The position numbers were made by a program, and so were the translations under genes. A stretch of 20,442 nucleotides of DNA. Source: an uncultured beta proteobacterium (GTDB lineage Bacteria > Pseudomonadota > Gammaproteobacteria > Burkholderiales > Rhodocyclaceae). Shown here in pieces: positions 8,790 to 16,193 of the stretch (position 1 is its first letter; every line of letters begins with the position of its first letter). Where the stretch lies: positions 1-20,442 of the forward strand of contig CAIXAY010000087.1 of NCBI GenBank assembly GCA_903917505.1. The letters run 5' to 3'. The notes beneath the pieces are model-generated. The model did not search any database, was not told where the DNA came from, and saw nothing but the letters and a program-made list of their open reading frames with translations.

Positions 8790-9482
8790 TCATTCGCCAA
8801 GCGCCGAGAAGCGGTAGCCGCTGCCGCGCACGGTCTGGATCAGACGATCGTGCCCGCTCGCTTCGAGCGCCGCGCGCAAGCGGCGGATATGCACGTCCAC
8901 CGTCCGTTCTTCGACAAAAATGTGATCGCCCCATACTCGATCGAGAAGCAGCGCGCGGCTGTGCACACGCTCCGGATGCGTCATGAAGAAATGCAGCAGG
9001 CGGAACTCGGTCGGGCCAAGGTCGAGCGTCCGGCCGTTGCCGCTGACCCGATGCGTCAGCGGATCGACGCGCAGGCCTTCGACCTCGACGCTGTCCTCGG
9101 TCATTTGCGGCGCGCGCCGGCGCAATACGGCCTTGATCCGGGCGAGCAGTTCGCGCGGCGAAAACGGCTTGCTCAGATAGTCGTCGGCGCCGGCCTCGAG
9201 CCCGGCAATCTTGTCGTGCTCCTCGCTGCGCGCGGTCAGCATGATGATCGGCAGGTCGCGCGTCCGCTCGTCGCTGCGCAGGCGACGGGCGTACTGCAGG
9301 CCGCTCATCCCGGGCAACATCCAGTCGAGCAGCACCACGTCGGGCAGCGCTTCGTTGACCCGGTGCGCCGCCTGCTCCGCGCTGTCGGCGCACAGCACCC
9401 GGTGGCCGGCATGCTGCAGACTGGCGGCGATCAGTTCCTGAATCGATGGTTCGTCTTCGACGACGAGGATGGTAGCCGACAT
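8790..9482 (-). CDS. phoB: Phosphate regulon response regulator PhoB
   Basis: OmpR/PhoB-type transcription factor of 230 aa activated by PhoR; the phosphorylated dimer binds Pho boxes and activates phosphate uptake and scavenging genes. The receiver domain (1-120) shows acidic residues E9/D10, phospho-acceptor D53 in LLDWMLPGMSG, T83 and K105 (LSKPFSP). The winged-helix DNA-binding domain (about 130-228) includes HSRALLLDRVWG, the recognition helix ERTVDVHIRRLR and the wing TVRGSGYRFS, all close to textbook PhoB. The ATG at 9482 begins MSATILVVEDEPSI; a longer in-frame extension upstream would run through the Pho box and is rejected. It is first in a phoB-phoR operon and divergent from the DUF971-ubiE group. 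Confidence 0.96.
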   Translation of the reverse strand: MSATILVVEDEPSIQELIAASLQHAGHRVLCADSAEQAAHRVNEALPDVVLLDWMLPGMSGLQYARRLRSDERTRDLPIIMLTARSEEHDKIAGLEAGADDYLSKPFSPRELLARIKAVLRRRAPQMTEDSVEVEGLRVDPLTHRVSGNGRTLDLGPTEFRLLHFFMTHPERVHSRALLLDRVWGDHIFVEERTVDVHIRRLRAALEASGHDRLIQTVRGSGYRFSALGE

Positions 9483-9530
9483 GAATTGGGTGTTCTCAGT
9501 AAGTGCCCGTTCCAAGTTTATGAAGAAAGC

Positions 9531-9548
9531 GTTACAAAACGATGACAG
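9531..9548 (-). promoter_or_regulatory. Pho box upstream of phoB
   Basis: On the minus strand, CTGTCAT-CGTT-TTGTAAC matches the 18-bp Pho box layout of two 7-bp direct repeats separated by four bases (consensus CTGTCAT-N4-CTGTCAY). The first repeat is perfect. A less exact third 11-bp unit (TCTTCATAAAC) follows. A CATAAA -10-like hexamer starts eight bases downstream, roughly where the -10 of PhoB-activated promoters lies, and the phoB ATG is 48 bases from the box. This predicts that phoBR activates itself, as in other proteobacteria. Confidence 0.75.
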
Positions 9549-9600
9549 TCCTCGCCTCGGCCCCGACAATTATTGTGCGTCGGCAGCCGGCTTCGGCTTT

Positions 9601-9615
9601 GCGCTATCATAGCGC
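9601..9615. promoter_or_regulatory. 15-bp perfect palindrome, possible operator/promoter for DUF971-ubiE
   Basis: GCGCTAT-C-ATAGCGC is a perfect inverted repeat of seven bases around one central base, 24 bases before the DUF971 start. It contains TATCAT (9605-9610), a 5/6 match to a sigma70 -10, although no good -35 lies 16-18 bases upstream. A regulator bound here would cover the -10. It could also be a chance GC-rich palindrome. Confidence 0.4.
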
Positions 9616-9639
9616 GTTCATTTATACGCAAAGGCAGTC

Positions 9640-10068
9640 ATGGCAGGCCTCAATCCGGAAACGCCGGTTCCGACCGAGATCAAGCTGCACCAGAAATCGC
9701 GCCGCGTCGAACTGGCTTTCGACACCGGCGAGCGCTTCGAGCTGACTTGCGAGTACCTGCGTGTGTTCACGCCTTCGGCGGTCGCGCGTGGCCATGGGCC
9801 GGGGCAGGAGACCCTGCAGGTCGGCCAGCGCGACGTGGAAATCGTCAGCATCGAACCGGTCGGCAATTACGCGATCAAGCCGGTGTTTTCCGACGGGCAC
9901 GACAGCGGCCTTTATTCCTGGGACCTGCTGTACATGCTCTGCGTGCATCGCGACGAATTGTGGCAGGCTTATCTCGACAAGCTCGCCGAGCAGGGCGGCA
10001 GCCGCGATCCGGCCGATACGCCGCCGCCGGCGCCAAAGTCGCCGCCCAAGTGCGGCCCGCAGCGTTGA
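9640..10068 (+). CDS. DUF971 (gamma-butyrobetaine hydroxylase-like N-terminal) domain protein
   Basis: Small cytoplasmic protein of 142 aa. Residues ~13-100 form the DUF971 domain, seen in [39 protein letters not shown] and the closing [13 protein letters not shown]. In larger eukaryotic hydroxylases a related domain precedes the catalytic part; stand-alone bacterial forms, common beside ubiE in Betaproteobacteria, have been linked to iron-sulfur or quinone functions only by context. The C-terminal ~25 residues are proline-rich ([14 protein letters not shown]) and probably disordered. It is the first gene of the group running to ubiJ and stops 34 bases before ubiE. The ATG at 9640 has only a weak ribosome site (AAAGG). 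Confidence 0.88.
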   Translation: MAGLNPETPVPTEIKLHQKSRRVELAFDTGERFELTCEYLRVFTPSAVARGHGPGQETLQVGQRDVEIVSIEPVGNYAIKPVFSDGHDSGLYSWDLLYMLCVHRDELWQAYLDKLAEQGGSRDPADTPPPAPKSPPKCGPQR

Positions 10069-10102
10069 TTTTTTCACCACCAGCCCCCATTTAGTGCGCA
10101 CG

Positions 10103-10843
10103 ATGGAAAAGCAAGAGCAGACACACTTTGGCTTCGAGCAGATCGCCGAGGCCGAAAAGGCCCGGCGCGTCGCGCAGGTCTTCGATTCGGTCGCGCAACG
10201 CTACGACCTGATGAACGACCTGATGTCGGGCGGCATGCACCGGCTGTGGAAGGCCTTCACCATCGCCCGCAGCGGCGTTCGCGCCGGCTCGCGCGTGCTC
10301 GACGTCGCCGGCGGCACCGGCGACCTGGCCCTGGCGTTTGCGCGCAAGGTCGGCAAGAGCGGCCAGGTGTGGCTGACCGACATCAACAACGCGATGCTCA
10401 CGCACGGCCGCGACCGGCTCTGCGACAAAGGATACCTGCTGCCGGTCGCGCAGTGCGACGCCGAGAAGCTGCCTTTCCCGGGCGAGTATTTCGATTGTGT
10501 TACCGTGGCCTTCGGCCTGCGCAACATGACGCACAAGGACGCCGCTCTCGCCGAAATGCGGCGGGTGCTGCGTCCCGGCGGATGTTTGCTGGTACTCGAG
10601 TTCTCGCAGGTGTGGAAGCCTCTGGCGCCGGCTTACGATTTCTACTCGTTCAAGGTCATTCCGCGCATCGGCGAAATGATTACCCACGACGCGGCCAGTT
10701 ATCGCTACCTCGCCGAATCGATACGCGTGCACCCGGACCAGGAAACTTTGAAGAAAATGATGGAACAAGCCGGCCTGGAGAAAGTTGAATACTTCAACCT
10801 GACGTTGGGGGTTGTCGCCTTGCATCGTGGTTTCAAATTCTGA
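10103..10843 (+). CDS. ubiE: UbiE, ubiquinone/menaquinone C-methyltransferase
   Basis: SAM-dependent methyltransferase (246 aa) that C-methylates the 2-polyprenyl-6-methoxy-benzoquinol intermediate of ubiquinone synthesis, and demethylmenaquinol where menaquinone is made. The fold is clear: [25 protein letters not shown] at the N-terminus (written here as its family signature, residues ~28-52), SAM motif [13 protein letters not shown] near 64-76, acidic LTDINNAML, and the signature [14 protein letters not shown] and [15 protein letters not shown]. Length is normal. The ATG at 10103 begins [11 protein letters not shown]; upstream codons in frame belong to another reading frame of DUF971. It acts with both the O2-dependent and the UbiUVT-dependent routes, so it is needed in either growth mode. 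Confidence 0.96.
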   Translation: MEKQEQTHFGFEQIAEAEKARRVAQVFDSVAQRYDLMNDLMSGGMHRLWKAFTIARSGVRAGSRVLDVAGGTGDLALAFARKVGKSGQVWLTDINNAMLTHGRDRLCDKGYLLPVAQCDAEKLPFPGEYFDCVTVAFGLRNMTHKDAALAEMRRVLRPGGCLLVLEFSQVWKPLAPAYDFYSFKVIPRIGEMITHDAASYRYLAESIRVHPDQETLKKMMEQAGLEKVEYFNLTLGVVALHRGFKF

Positions 10844-10854
10844 CGGAGAAGCAA

Positions 10855-11721
10855 ATGAAGAATTTATTGATCGCCGGATTCCTGGCCATCGTCGCGCTGG
10901 GCCTGAGCGTCAACGACGCCGAGGCGGCGCGCTTGGGTGGCGGCAAATCGGTCGGCATGCAGCGCCAGTCGGTTGCGCCAAAGCCCGTGGCTCCAGTTCA
11001 GCAGGCAACCCCGGCCGCGCCGACGGCGCCCGCCGCAACTCCGGCCGCCGCGCCGAAGCGCAACTGGCTCGGGCCGATCGCCGGCCTCGCCGCCGGTCTG
11101 GGCATCGCCGCGCTGCTCTCGCACTTCGGTCTGGGCGAAGGCATGGCCAACATCCTGATGATCGCCCTGCTGGTCATGGCCGCGGTATTCGTCTTCAGAC
11201 TGCTGACGCGGCGCAGCTCGCCGCCGCCCGGCGCGTCCTACCCGAACGAGCCACTGCAATATGCCGGCGGCAACACGATCGACGTTACACCCACCCCGCC
11301 GGCCTACGGCAGTGCAGCGGCGATCGCCGCACCCGCCGCCGTGCGCATTCCGGAAGGCTTCGACAGCGAGGGTTTCCTGCGCGTCGCCAAGCTCAATTTC
11401 GTCCGCATGCAAGCGGCCAATGACCGCAAGGACATCGACGACATTCGCGAGTTCGTGAGCCCCGAACTCTTCGCCGAGATCAAGATGCAAATGGACGAGC
11501 GCGGCAATGCGCCGCAACAGACCGATGTCGTGACCTTGAACGCCGAACTGCTCGAAGTCGCCACCGAAGGCACGCGCCACATCGCCAGCGTGCATTTTTC
11601 CGGCATGATCCGCGAAGTCGCCGGCGCAGCGGCCGCGCCTTTCGACGAAATCTGGAATCTCGCCAAGCCGACCGAAGGCACGCAAGGCTGGATCGTTGCC
11701 GGCATCCAGCAAGTCAATTGA
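10855..11721 (+). CDS. Tim44-like domain membrane protein
   Basis: Predicted inner-membrane protein of 288 aa. It opens with a hydrophobic signal or anchor (LLIAGFLAIVALGL, ending AEAARLGGG), then the ARLGGGKSVGMQR motif seen in bacterial Tim44-like proteins, an Ala/Pro-rich linker (about 42-65), one or two membrane segments around 77-118 (LAAGLGIAALL..., ILMIALLVMAAVFVF), another flexible linker, and a C-terminal Tim44-like domain (about 160-287) beginning FLRVAKLNFVRMQAAND. In mitochondria Tim44 tethers the import motor; the bacterial role is unsettled. It follows ubiE by 11 bases with a GGAGAA ribosome site and precedes ubiJ by seven bases, so it is co-transcribed with ubiquinone genes, a usual betaproteobacterial neighbourhood. 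Confidence 0.88.
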   Translation: MKNLLIAGFLAIVALGLSVNDAEAARLGGGKSVGMQRQSVAPKPVAPVQQATPAAPTAPAATPAAAPKRNWLGPIAGLAAGLGIAALLSHFGLGEGMANILMIALLVMAAVFVFRLLTRRSSPPPGASYPNEPLQYAGGNTIDVTPTPPAYGSAAAIAAPAAVRIPEGFDSEGFLRVAKLNFVRMQAANDRKDIDDIREFVSPELFAEIKMQMDERGNAPQQTDVVTLNAELLEVATEGTRHIASVHFSGMIREVAGAAAAPFDEIWNLAKPTEGTQGWIVAGIQQVN

Positions 11722-11728
11722 GCCGCTG

Positions 11729-12304
11729 ATGAAGTTCGGGCCGCCCGGCGCGCTGGGCTTCATCAACCATCTGCTCGCCGGTGAAGACTGGGCGCGCGAA
11801 CGGCTCAAGGCGTTTGCCGGGCAGACGGTTCGTTTGGAAATGGGCGTGCTCGAACGCGCCTATCAGATCACCGACGCTGGCATTTTCGCCGCCGGCGACG
11901 AAGATGCCGTCGTCGCCGTGACCATCACCCTGCCTGCCGACGCGCCGCTGCGCGCGTTGATCGACAGGCCGGCGCTGTTCGCCGCGGCGCAGATCGGCGG
12001 CTCCGCGGAACTCGCCGAGAATCTCGGCTTTCTGTTTCGCTATCTGCGCTGGGACCTTGAAAGCGATTTGGCGCAACTCGTCGGCGACATCGCCGCCCGG
12101 CGCCTGGTCGAGGGCGGCAAGCGCGCCGGCCGGTGGCAAGCGGAGCAGGCGAGGAATCTGGCGCAGAATCTCGCCGAGTATTTCACCGAAGAAAACCCGC
12201 TGATCGCGCGCCGTCAGGACCTCGCCGATTTCGGCGCCGAAGTCGCTGCGCTGCAGGAACGGCTCGGCCGATTCGAAAAACGCCTGGCCGCGCGCGAAGG
12301 CTGA
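11729..12304 (+). CDS. ubiJ: UbiJ, SCP2-domain ubiquinone biosynthesis accessory factor
   Basis: Cytoplasmic 191-aa protein of the UbiJ type: an N-terminal SCP2 lipid-binding domain (about 10-110, FINHLLAGEDWARERL, VTITLPADAPLRALI, IGGSAELAENLGFLFRYLRW shown in part) and a C-terminal helical tail with a coiled-coil-like end (EVAALQERLGRFEKRLAAR). UbiJ helps assemble the soluble Ubi complex and binds the hydrophobic intermediates of aerobic ubiquinone synthesis, usually with UbiK. The ATG at 11729 follows the Tim44-like stop by seven bases; an upstream in-frame ATG at 11696 would overlap that gene by 26 bases and adds unlike residues. In many relatives ubiB comes next; here it does not. Confidence 0.9.
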   Translation: MKFGPPGALGFINHLLAGEDWARERLKAFAGQTVRLEMGVLERAYQITDAGIFAAGDEDAVVAVTITLPADAPLRALIDRPALFAAAQIGGSAELAENLGFLFRYLRWDLESDLAQLVGDIAARRLVEGGKRAGRWQAEQARNLAQNLAEYFTEENPLIARRQDLADFGAEVAALQERLGRFEKRLAAREG

Positions 12305-12359
12305 TCAGCCAGCGCGCCGCCCGCTTGCGGCCTGACCGATAATCCTCCCTGCCCCGACC

Positions 12360-12959
12360 ATGAACGCTCCCCGGCATAACTTGCTCGAAGACGCCCAGGC
12401 ACTGCTCTCCGGCACCCTGCTGGTGGCCTTTGCGATCGTCCTCTTCCGACAGGCCGGCATGCTCACCGGCGGCACGCCGGGCCTTGCATTCCTCGCCTAT
12501 TACGCGAGCGGCATGTCCTTCGGCGCACTTTATTTTCTAATCAATATCCCTTTCCACATTTTTGGCTTCCTGGCGCTGGGCAAGGCCTTCGCGCTCAAGA
12601 CCTTTTTCGCCGTCGCGCTGCTCTCGCTGTTTAGCGAGTTGCTCGGCCACTGGATACGGATCGCCAGCATCGCGCCGGTTTTCGCCGCCGTTCTCGGCGG
12701 CTTGCTGGCCGGCGCCGGCCTGCTCATGCTGATTCGCCACCAGGCCAGCCTGGGTGGAATCGGCGTGCTGGCCATCTACTTGCAGAAGGAGCGCGGCTGG
12801 CGCGCCGGCAGCCTGCAGATGATCGCCGACGCTTTTATCGTCGGCGCGGCGCTGTTGGTGGTCGATCCGGATCGCGTCGCCCTGTCCATCCTGGGCGTGC
12901 TGGTGCTCAACATGGTGCTCGCCATCAATCACCGCCCAGGGCGTTATTTCGGCCAGTAA
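12360..12959 (+). CDS. YitT-family integral membrane protein
   Basis: Polytopic inner-membrane protein of 199 aa with about five or six hydrophobic segments, e.g. LLSGTLLVAFAIVLF (13-27), FGALYFLINIPFHIFGFLAL in part (53-72), VFAAVLGGLLAGAGLLMLI in part (102-120) and SILGVLVLNMVLAI near the end. The motifs AGMLTGGTPGLAFL and HQASLGGIGVLAIYLQ correspond to the glycine-rich repeats (TGGxxGLA, GGxxxL) of the YitT/DUF161 family. The substrate or role of this family is not established. It starts 55 bases after ubiJ, so may share its transcript; the gap holds a small GCCGC/GCGGC hairpin without a T-run. Codon use is like that of its neighbours. Confidence 0.87.
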   Translation: MNAPRHNLLEDAQALLSGTLLVAFAIVLFRQAGMLTGGTPGLAFLAYYASGMSFGALYFLINIPFHIFGFLALGKAFALKTFFAVALLSLFSELLGHWIRIASIAPVFAAVLGGLLAGAGLLMLIRHQASLGGIGVLAIYLQKERGWRAGSLQMIADAFIVGAALLVVDPDRVALSILGVLVLNMVLAINHRPGRYFGQ

Positions 12960-13061
12960 TCCCGTTTGCCTCTTGCGCAAATCGCGTGACTTCGGTCATC
13001 GCCTGCAGTGAACAGGCAAGCGGCATTGAGCCGCGGCGCCCTCTTGCGCCAGCGCTCATCG

Positions 13062-13067
13062 TATAAT
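13062..13067 (+). promoter_or_regulatory. Consensus -10 element before argS
   Basis: A perfect TATAAT lies 36 bases before the argS ATG in the 144-base gap after the YitT-family gene. No recognisable -35 sits 16-18 bases upstream. The same gap also holds a small hairpin with a TTCG loop (12986-12999) that lacks a T-run. Confidence 0.4.
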
Positions 13068-13103
13068 CGCGGCATTGTCTCCCTTTCGACAGCAAGCGCC
13101 ACG

Positions 13104-14888
13104 ATGACCCTGGATATCAAGACCCACCTCAGCGATTTGCTGCGCGTTGCATTGCAAAGCGTTGCGCCCGATCAGGCGGACACGGCCATCGTTCTCGATC
13201 GCCCGAAACTGCTCGCGCACGGTGACTTCGCCTGCAACCTGGCCATGCAGCTGGCGCGCGTTATGAAGCGCAACCCGCGCGAACTCGCGCAGTTGCTGCT
13301 GGCCGAAATTCCGCATTCGCGCTTCGTCGGCAAGACCGAGATCGCCGGCGCCGGCTTCATCAATATCCACTTGCGGCCGGCCGCCAAGCTCGAAGTGGTG
13401 CGCCATATCCTGACGCAGGGACAGGCCTACGGCCGTTCGGCGCAGGGCGGCCAGAGGAAGCTGCAGATCGAATTCGTTTCGGCCAATCCGACCGGCCCGC
13501 TGCATGTCGGCCATGGGCGCGGCGCGGCTTACGGCGCCAGCCTGTCGAACCTGATGGCCTATGCCGGCTGGGACGTGACGCGCGAATACTATGTGAACGA
13601 CGCCGGCCGGCAAATGGACATACTGGCGCTGTCGACCTGGCTGCGCTACCTCGACTTCTACGGCGAAGCGATCCGGTTTCCGCCCAACGCCTACCAGGGC
13701 GATTACGTTGCCGGCATGGCCGAGCAAATGAAAGTCGCGCATGGCGCGAAATTCGTCCGCGCCGCCGCCGACATCCTGCGCGGCACGCCCGGGCTGCCGG
13801 ACGCGACCGCCGTCGAGGACGCGGCCAAGGCGCAGCGCGAAGCGCATCTCGACGCCCTGATCGCCCGGGCCAAGGAACTGCTCGGCGAGGAGTGGGATTA
13901 CGTGCACAGCCACGTGCTGACCGAACAGCTCGAAGACTGCCGCAACGACCTCGAAGAGTTCGGCGTGCATTATGAGGTCTGGTTTTCCGAAAAGTCGCTG
14001 TTCGATACCGGGCTCGTCGCACGCTGCGTCGCGCGTCTCGAGGCGGCCGGGCAAATCTACGAGCAGAACGGCGCCAAGTGGTTCAAGTCGACGGCTTTCG
14101 GCGACGAGAAGGACCGCGTCGTGCAACGCGACAACGGCCTCTACACCTACTTCGCCTCGGACATCGCCTATCACCTGAACAAGTACGAACGCGGCTTCGA
14201 GCGCATCATCAACATCTGGGGCGCCGACCATCACGGCTACACGGCGCGCGTCAAGGGTGCGCTGGCGGCGCTGGGCCTCGACCCGCAGGTACTCGACGTG
14301 GCGCTGGTGCAGTTCGCCGTGCTCTACCGCGACGGCCAGAAAGCCTCGATGTCGACGCGCTCGGGCGAGTTCGTCACCTTGCGCACGCTGCGCGAGGACG
14401 TCGGCAAGGACGCCTGCCGCTTCTTCTACGTCTTGCGCAAGTCGGACCAGCACCTCGATTTCGACCTCGATCTCGCGAAAAGCCAGACCAACGAAAACCC
14501 GGTCTATTACATCCAGTACGCGCATGCCCGGGTCTGTTCGCTGCTCGCGCAATGGAAAGCCGGTGCCGAAAGCGACGCGGGCGCTGCGGCCGCACTCGCC
14601 GACGCCGACTTCACGCGCCTCGACAACGCACACGAACTCGCGCTGGCCGCCAAGCTCAGCGAATTTCCCGAGGTCGTCGCCGCGGCGGCCGGCGAACTCG
14701 CGCCGCACATGATCGCTTTTTACCTCAAAGACCTGGCCGGCGAATTCCACAGCTACTACAATGCCGAACGCATGCTGGTCGACGACGCCGCGCTCAAGGA
14801 TGCGCGCGTCGCGCTGGCCGCCGCGGTGCGCCAAGTCATCCGCAACGGCCTGGGCATCCTCGGTGTCAGTTGTCCGCAATCGATGTAA
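13104..14888 (+). CDS. argS: Arginyl-tRNA synthetase
   Basis: Class I aminoacyl-tRNA synthetase (594 aa) that charges tRNA-Arg. The N-terminal additional domain (about 1-105) is followed by the catalytic domain with SANPTGPLHVGHGRG (HVGH at 134-137, the HIGH motif) and the degenerate KMSKS loop as KASMS at 413-417, usual for bacterial ArgS. The Rossmann insert NIWGADHHGY and a C-terminal DALR anticodon-binding domain with ENPVYYIQYAHAR and DLAGEFHSYYN complete it. Length is normal and the frame intact. The ATG at 13104 begins MTLDIKTHLSDLLR; longer in-frame starts upstream would run through the TATAAT element and are rejected. It probably leads a transcript continuing into the SPOR protein 17 bases downstream. 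Confidence 0.97.
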   Translation: MTLDIKTHLSDLLRVALQSVAPDQADTAIVLDRPKLLAHGDFACNLAMQLARVMKRNPRELAQLLLAEIPHSRFVGKTEIAGAGFINIHLRPAAKLEVVRHILTQGQAYGRSAQGGQRKLQIEFVSANPTGPLHVGHGRGAAYGASLSNLMAYAGWDVTREYYVNDAGRQMDILALSTWLRYLDFYGEAIRFPPNAYQGDYVAGMAEQMKVAHGAKFVRAAADILRGTPGLPDATAVEDAAKAQREAHLDALIARAKELLGEEWDYVHSHVLTEQLEDCRNDLEEFGVHYEVWFSEKSLFDTGLVARCVARLEAAGQIYEQNGAKWFKSTAFGDEKDRVVQRDNGLYTYFASDIAYHLNKYERGFERIINIWGADHHGYTARVKGALAALGLDPQVLDVALVQFAVLYRDGQKASMSTRSGEFVTLRTLREDVGKDACRFFYVLRKSDQHLDFDLDLAKSQTNENPVYYIQYAHARVCSLLAQWKAGAESDAGAAAALADADFTRLDNAHELALAAKLSEFPEVVAAAAGELAPHMIAFYLKDLAGEFHSYYNAERMLVDDAALKDARVALAAAVRQVIRNGLGILGVSCPQSM

Positions 14889-14905
14889 CGAGCAGAGAGC
14901 AAGCC

Positions 14906-15517
14906 ATGAGTCCTGACATGAAATCGCGCACGAACAATCGCCGTCTGTCGAAAAAAGGCGCGGGCGGCAACACGCTGATCGGGCTGTTCATTGGCCTCGT
15001 CATCGGCGTGCTCGGCGCGGCGGCGGTGGTCTGGTACATCTACAAGACGCCGGCGCCCTTCGCCAACAAGTATCAGCCGGCGCCGACGCCAAGTCCGGCG
15101 GCAGCGGCCCAGCCGCCCGGCACCGCGCCGCAACCCCTGGCGCTGCCGGGCAAACCCGGCGATCCGGTGCCGGCTGCCAGCGACAAGCCGCGCTTCGACT
15201 TCTACAAGATTCTGCCGGGCAACGCCGAAGCCATTCCCGCCCCGAAGCCGGCCGAGGCCAAGGCCGAGAACGAGCCCGCGCTCAAGGATGCGCTCTACCT
15301 GCAGACCGGCTCGTTCCAGAATGCAGGGGACGCCGACAACCAGAAAGCCAAGCTGGCGATGCTCGGCGCCGAGGCTTCGATTCAGCAGATCATGCTGCAG
15401 GACAAGGTGTGGTACCGCGTTCGCCTTGGCCCGTTCAAGAAGATGGATGAAGTGAACGCGATGCGTTCGGATCTCGCCAAACAGGGCATTGAAGCCAACG
15501 TTGTGAAGAAGGACTAA
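14906..15517 (+). CDS. SPOR-domain membrane protein, FtsN-like
   Basis: Bitopic inner-membrane protein of 203 aa: a basic cytoplasmic tail (NRRLSKKGAGG), one membrane helix (about 23-45, LIGLFIGLVIGVLGAAAVVW), a long Pro/Ala-rich periplasmic linker containing the short motif FDFYKILPG (97-105), and a C-terminal SPOR domain (about 129-203) with YLQTGSFQNAGDADNQKAKL and VRLGPFKKMDEV. SPOR domains bind glycan strands stripped of stem peptides at the division site; this architecture is that of FtsN and its relatives. It lies between argS and dsbA, a common order in this group. The start at 14906 follows the argS stop by 17 bases. Confidence 0.9.
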   Translation: MSPDMKSRTNNRRLSKKGAGGNTLIGLFIGLVIGVLGAAAVVWYIYKTPAPFANKYQPAPTPSPAAAAQPPGTAPQPLALPGKPGDPVPAASDKPRFDFYKILPGNAEAIPAPKPAEAKAENEPALKDALYLQTGSFQNAGDADNQKAKLAMLGAEASIQQIMLQDKVWYRVRLGPFKKMDEVNAMRSDLAKQGIEANVVKKD

Positions 15518-15527
15518 GGAGACCGCA

Positions 15528-16175
15528 ATGAAGAAATATTTTTCCGGCTGGTTCGCCGCCATCGCCCTGGCCCTGCTCGCGCTGGCCTCGCCGGCGCAGG
15601 CGCAACTGGCTCTCGGCCGCGATTACGTCGTCATCGAGCCGGCGCAGCTGACCGACGATCCGGCCAAGATCGAAGTGATTGAATTTTTCTCCTACGCCTG
15701 CCCGCACTGCAGCGATCTCGCGCCGCACATCGCCAAGTGGGCGGCGAAGCTGCCGGCCGACGTCGCTTTCCGGCGCATCCCGGTCGGCTTCGGCAGTCCG
15801 TTCTACCAGAATATGGCGCGGCTTTACTACACCCTCGACGCCATCGGCGAGTTGCAGCGCCTCGATGACAGCGTATTTACCGCGATCCATGTCAAGGGAC
15901 TCAAGCTGATCGACGAAAAGAGCATCGCCGAATGGGCGACTTCGCAAGGCGTCGACGCCAAGAAACTCTCCGACGCCTACAACTCCTTCGGCGTGATCAG
16001 CAAGACCAAACGCGCCGACCAGATGGCGCAGGCGGCGAAGATCACCGGCGTGCCGTCATTGGTCGTCGATGGCCGCTACCTGGTGACCGGCAAGGACGTG
16101 AAGACGCACGACGACCTGCTGGCGCTGACCGACAAGGTCATCGACAAGCGGCGCGCCGAACGCCACAAGAAGTAA
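15528..16175 (+). CDS. dsbA: Periplasmic thiol:disulfide interchange protein, DsbA family
   Basis: Thioredoxin-fold oxidase of 215 aa that introduces disulfides into secreted proteins and is reoxidised by DsbB and the quinone pool. A signal peptide (MKKYFSGWFA..., hydrophobic 8-20) ends SPAQA|Q, with likely cleavage after residue 25. The active site FFSYACPHCSDL gives C58-P-H-C61, the classic DsbA CPHC, and the cis-proline loop is TGVPSLVV with P176. Length is close to that of E. coli DsbA (208). There is an AGGAGA ribosome site, and only 10 bases separate it from the SPOR gene, so they are likely co-transcribed. The symbol is by family; a genome may encode several DsbA paralogs. Confidence 0.92.
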   Translation: MKKYFSGWFAAIALALLALASPAQAQLALGRDYVVIEPAQLTDDPAKIEVIEFFSYACPHCSDLAPHIAKWAAKLPADVAFRRIPVGFGSPFYQNMARLYYTLDAIGELQRLDDSVFTAIHVKGLKLIDEKSIAEWATSQGVDAKKLSDAYNSFGVISKTKRADQMAQAAKITGVPSLVVDGRYLVTGKDVKTHDDLLALTDKVIDKRRAERHKK

Positions 16176-16193
16176 GCCCCGCCGCCCGGCCCC

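Noticed and set aside
7541..8986. 481-codon plus-strand frame opposite phoR and phoB
   Set aside because: It crosses two well-defined genes on the minus strand and shows no domain of its own.
9483..9569. N-terminal extension of PhoB to 9569
   Set aside because: It would run through the Pho box and add residues before the standard receiver-domain start; the ATG at 9482 fits the family exactly.
12323..12338. GCCGC/GCGGC hairpin after ubiJ as a terminator
   Set aside because: The stem is only 5 bp and no T-run follows; such hairpins are common in GC-rich intergenic DNA.
13056..14879. 607-codon open frame antisense to argS
   Set aside because: argS is certain on the plus strand; the antisense frame is a codon-bias shadow with no recognisable motif.
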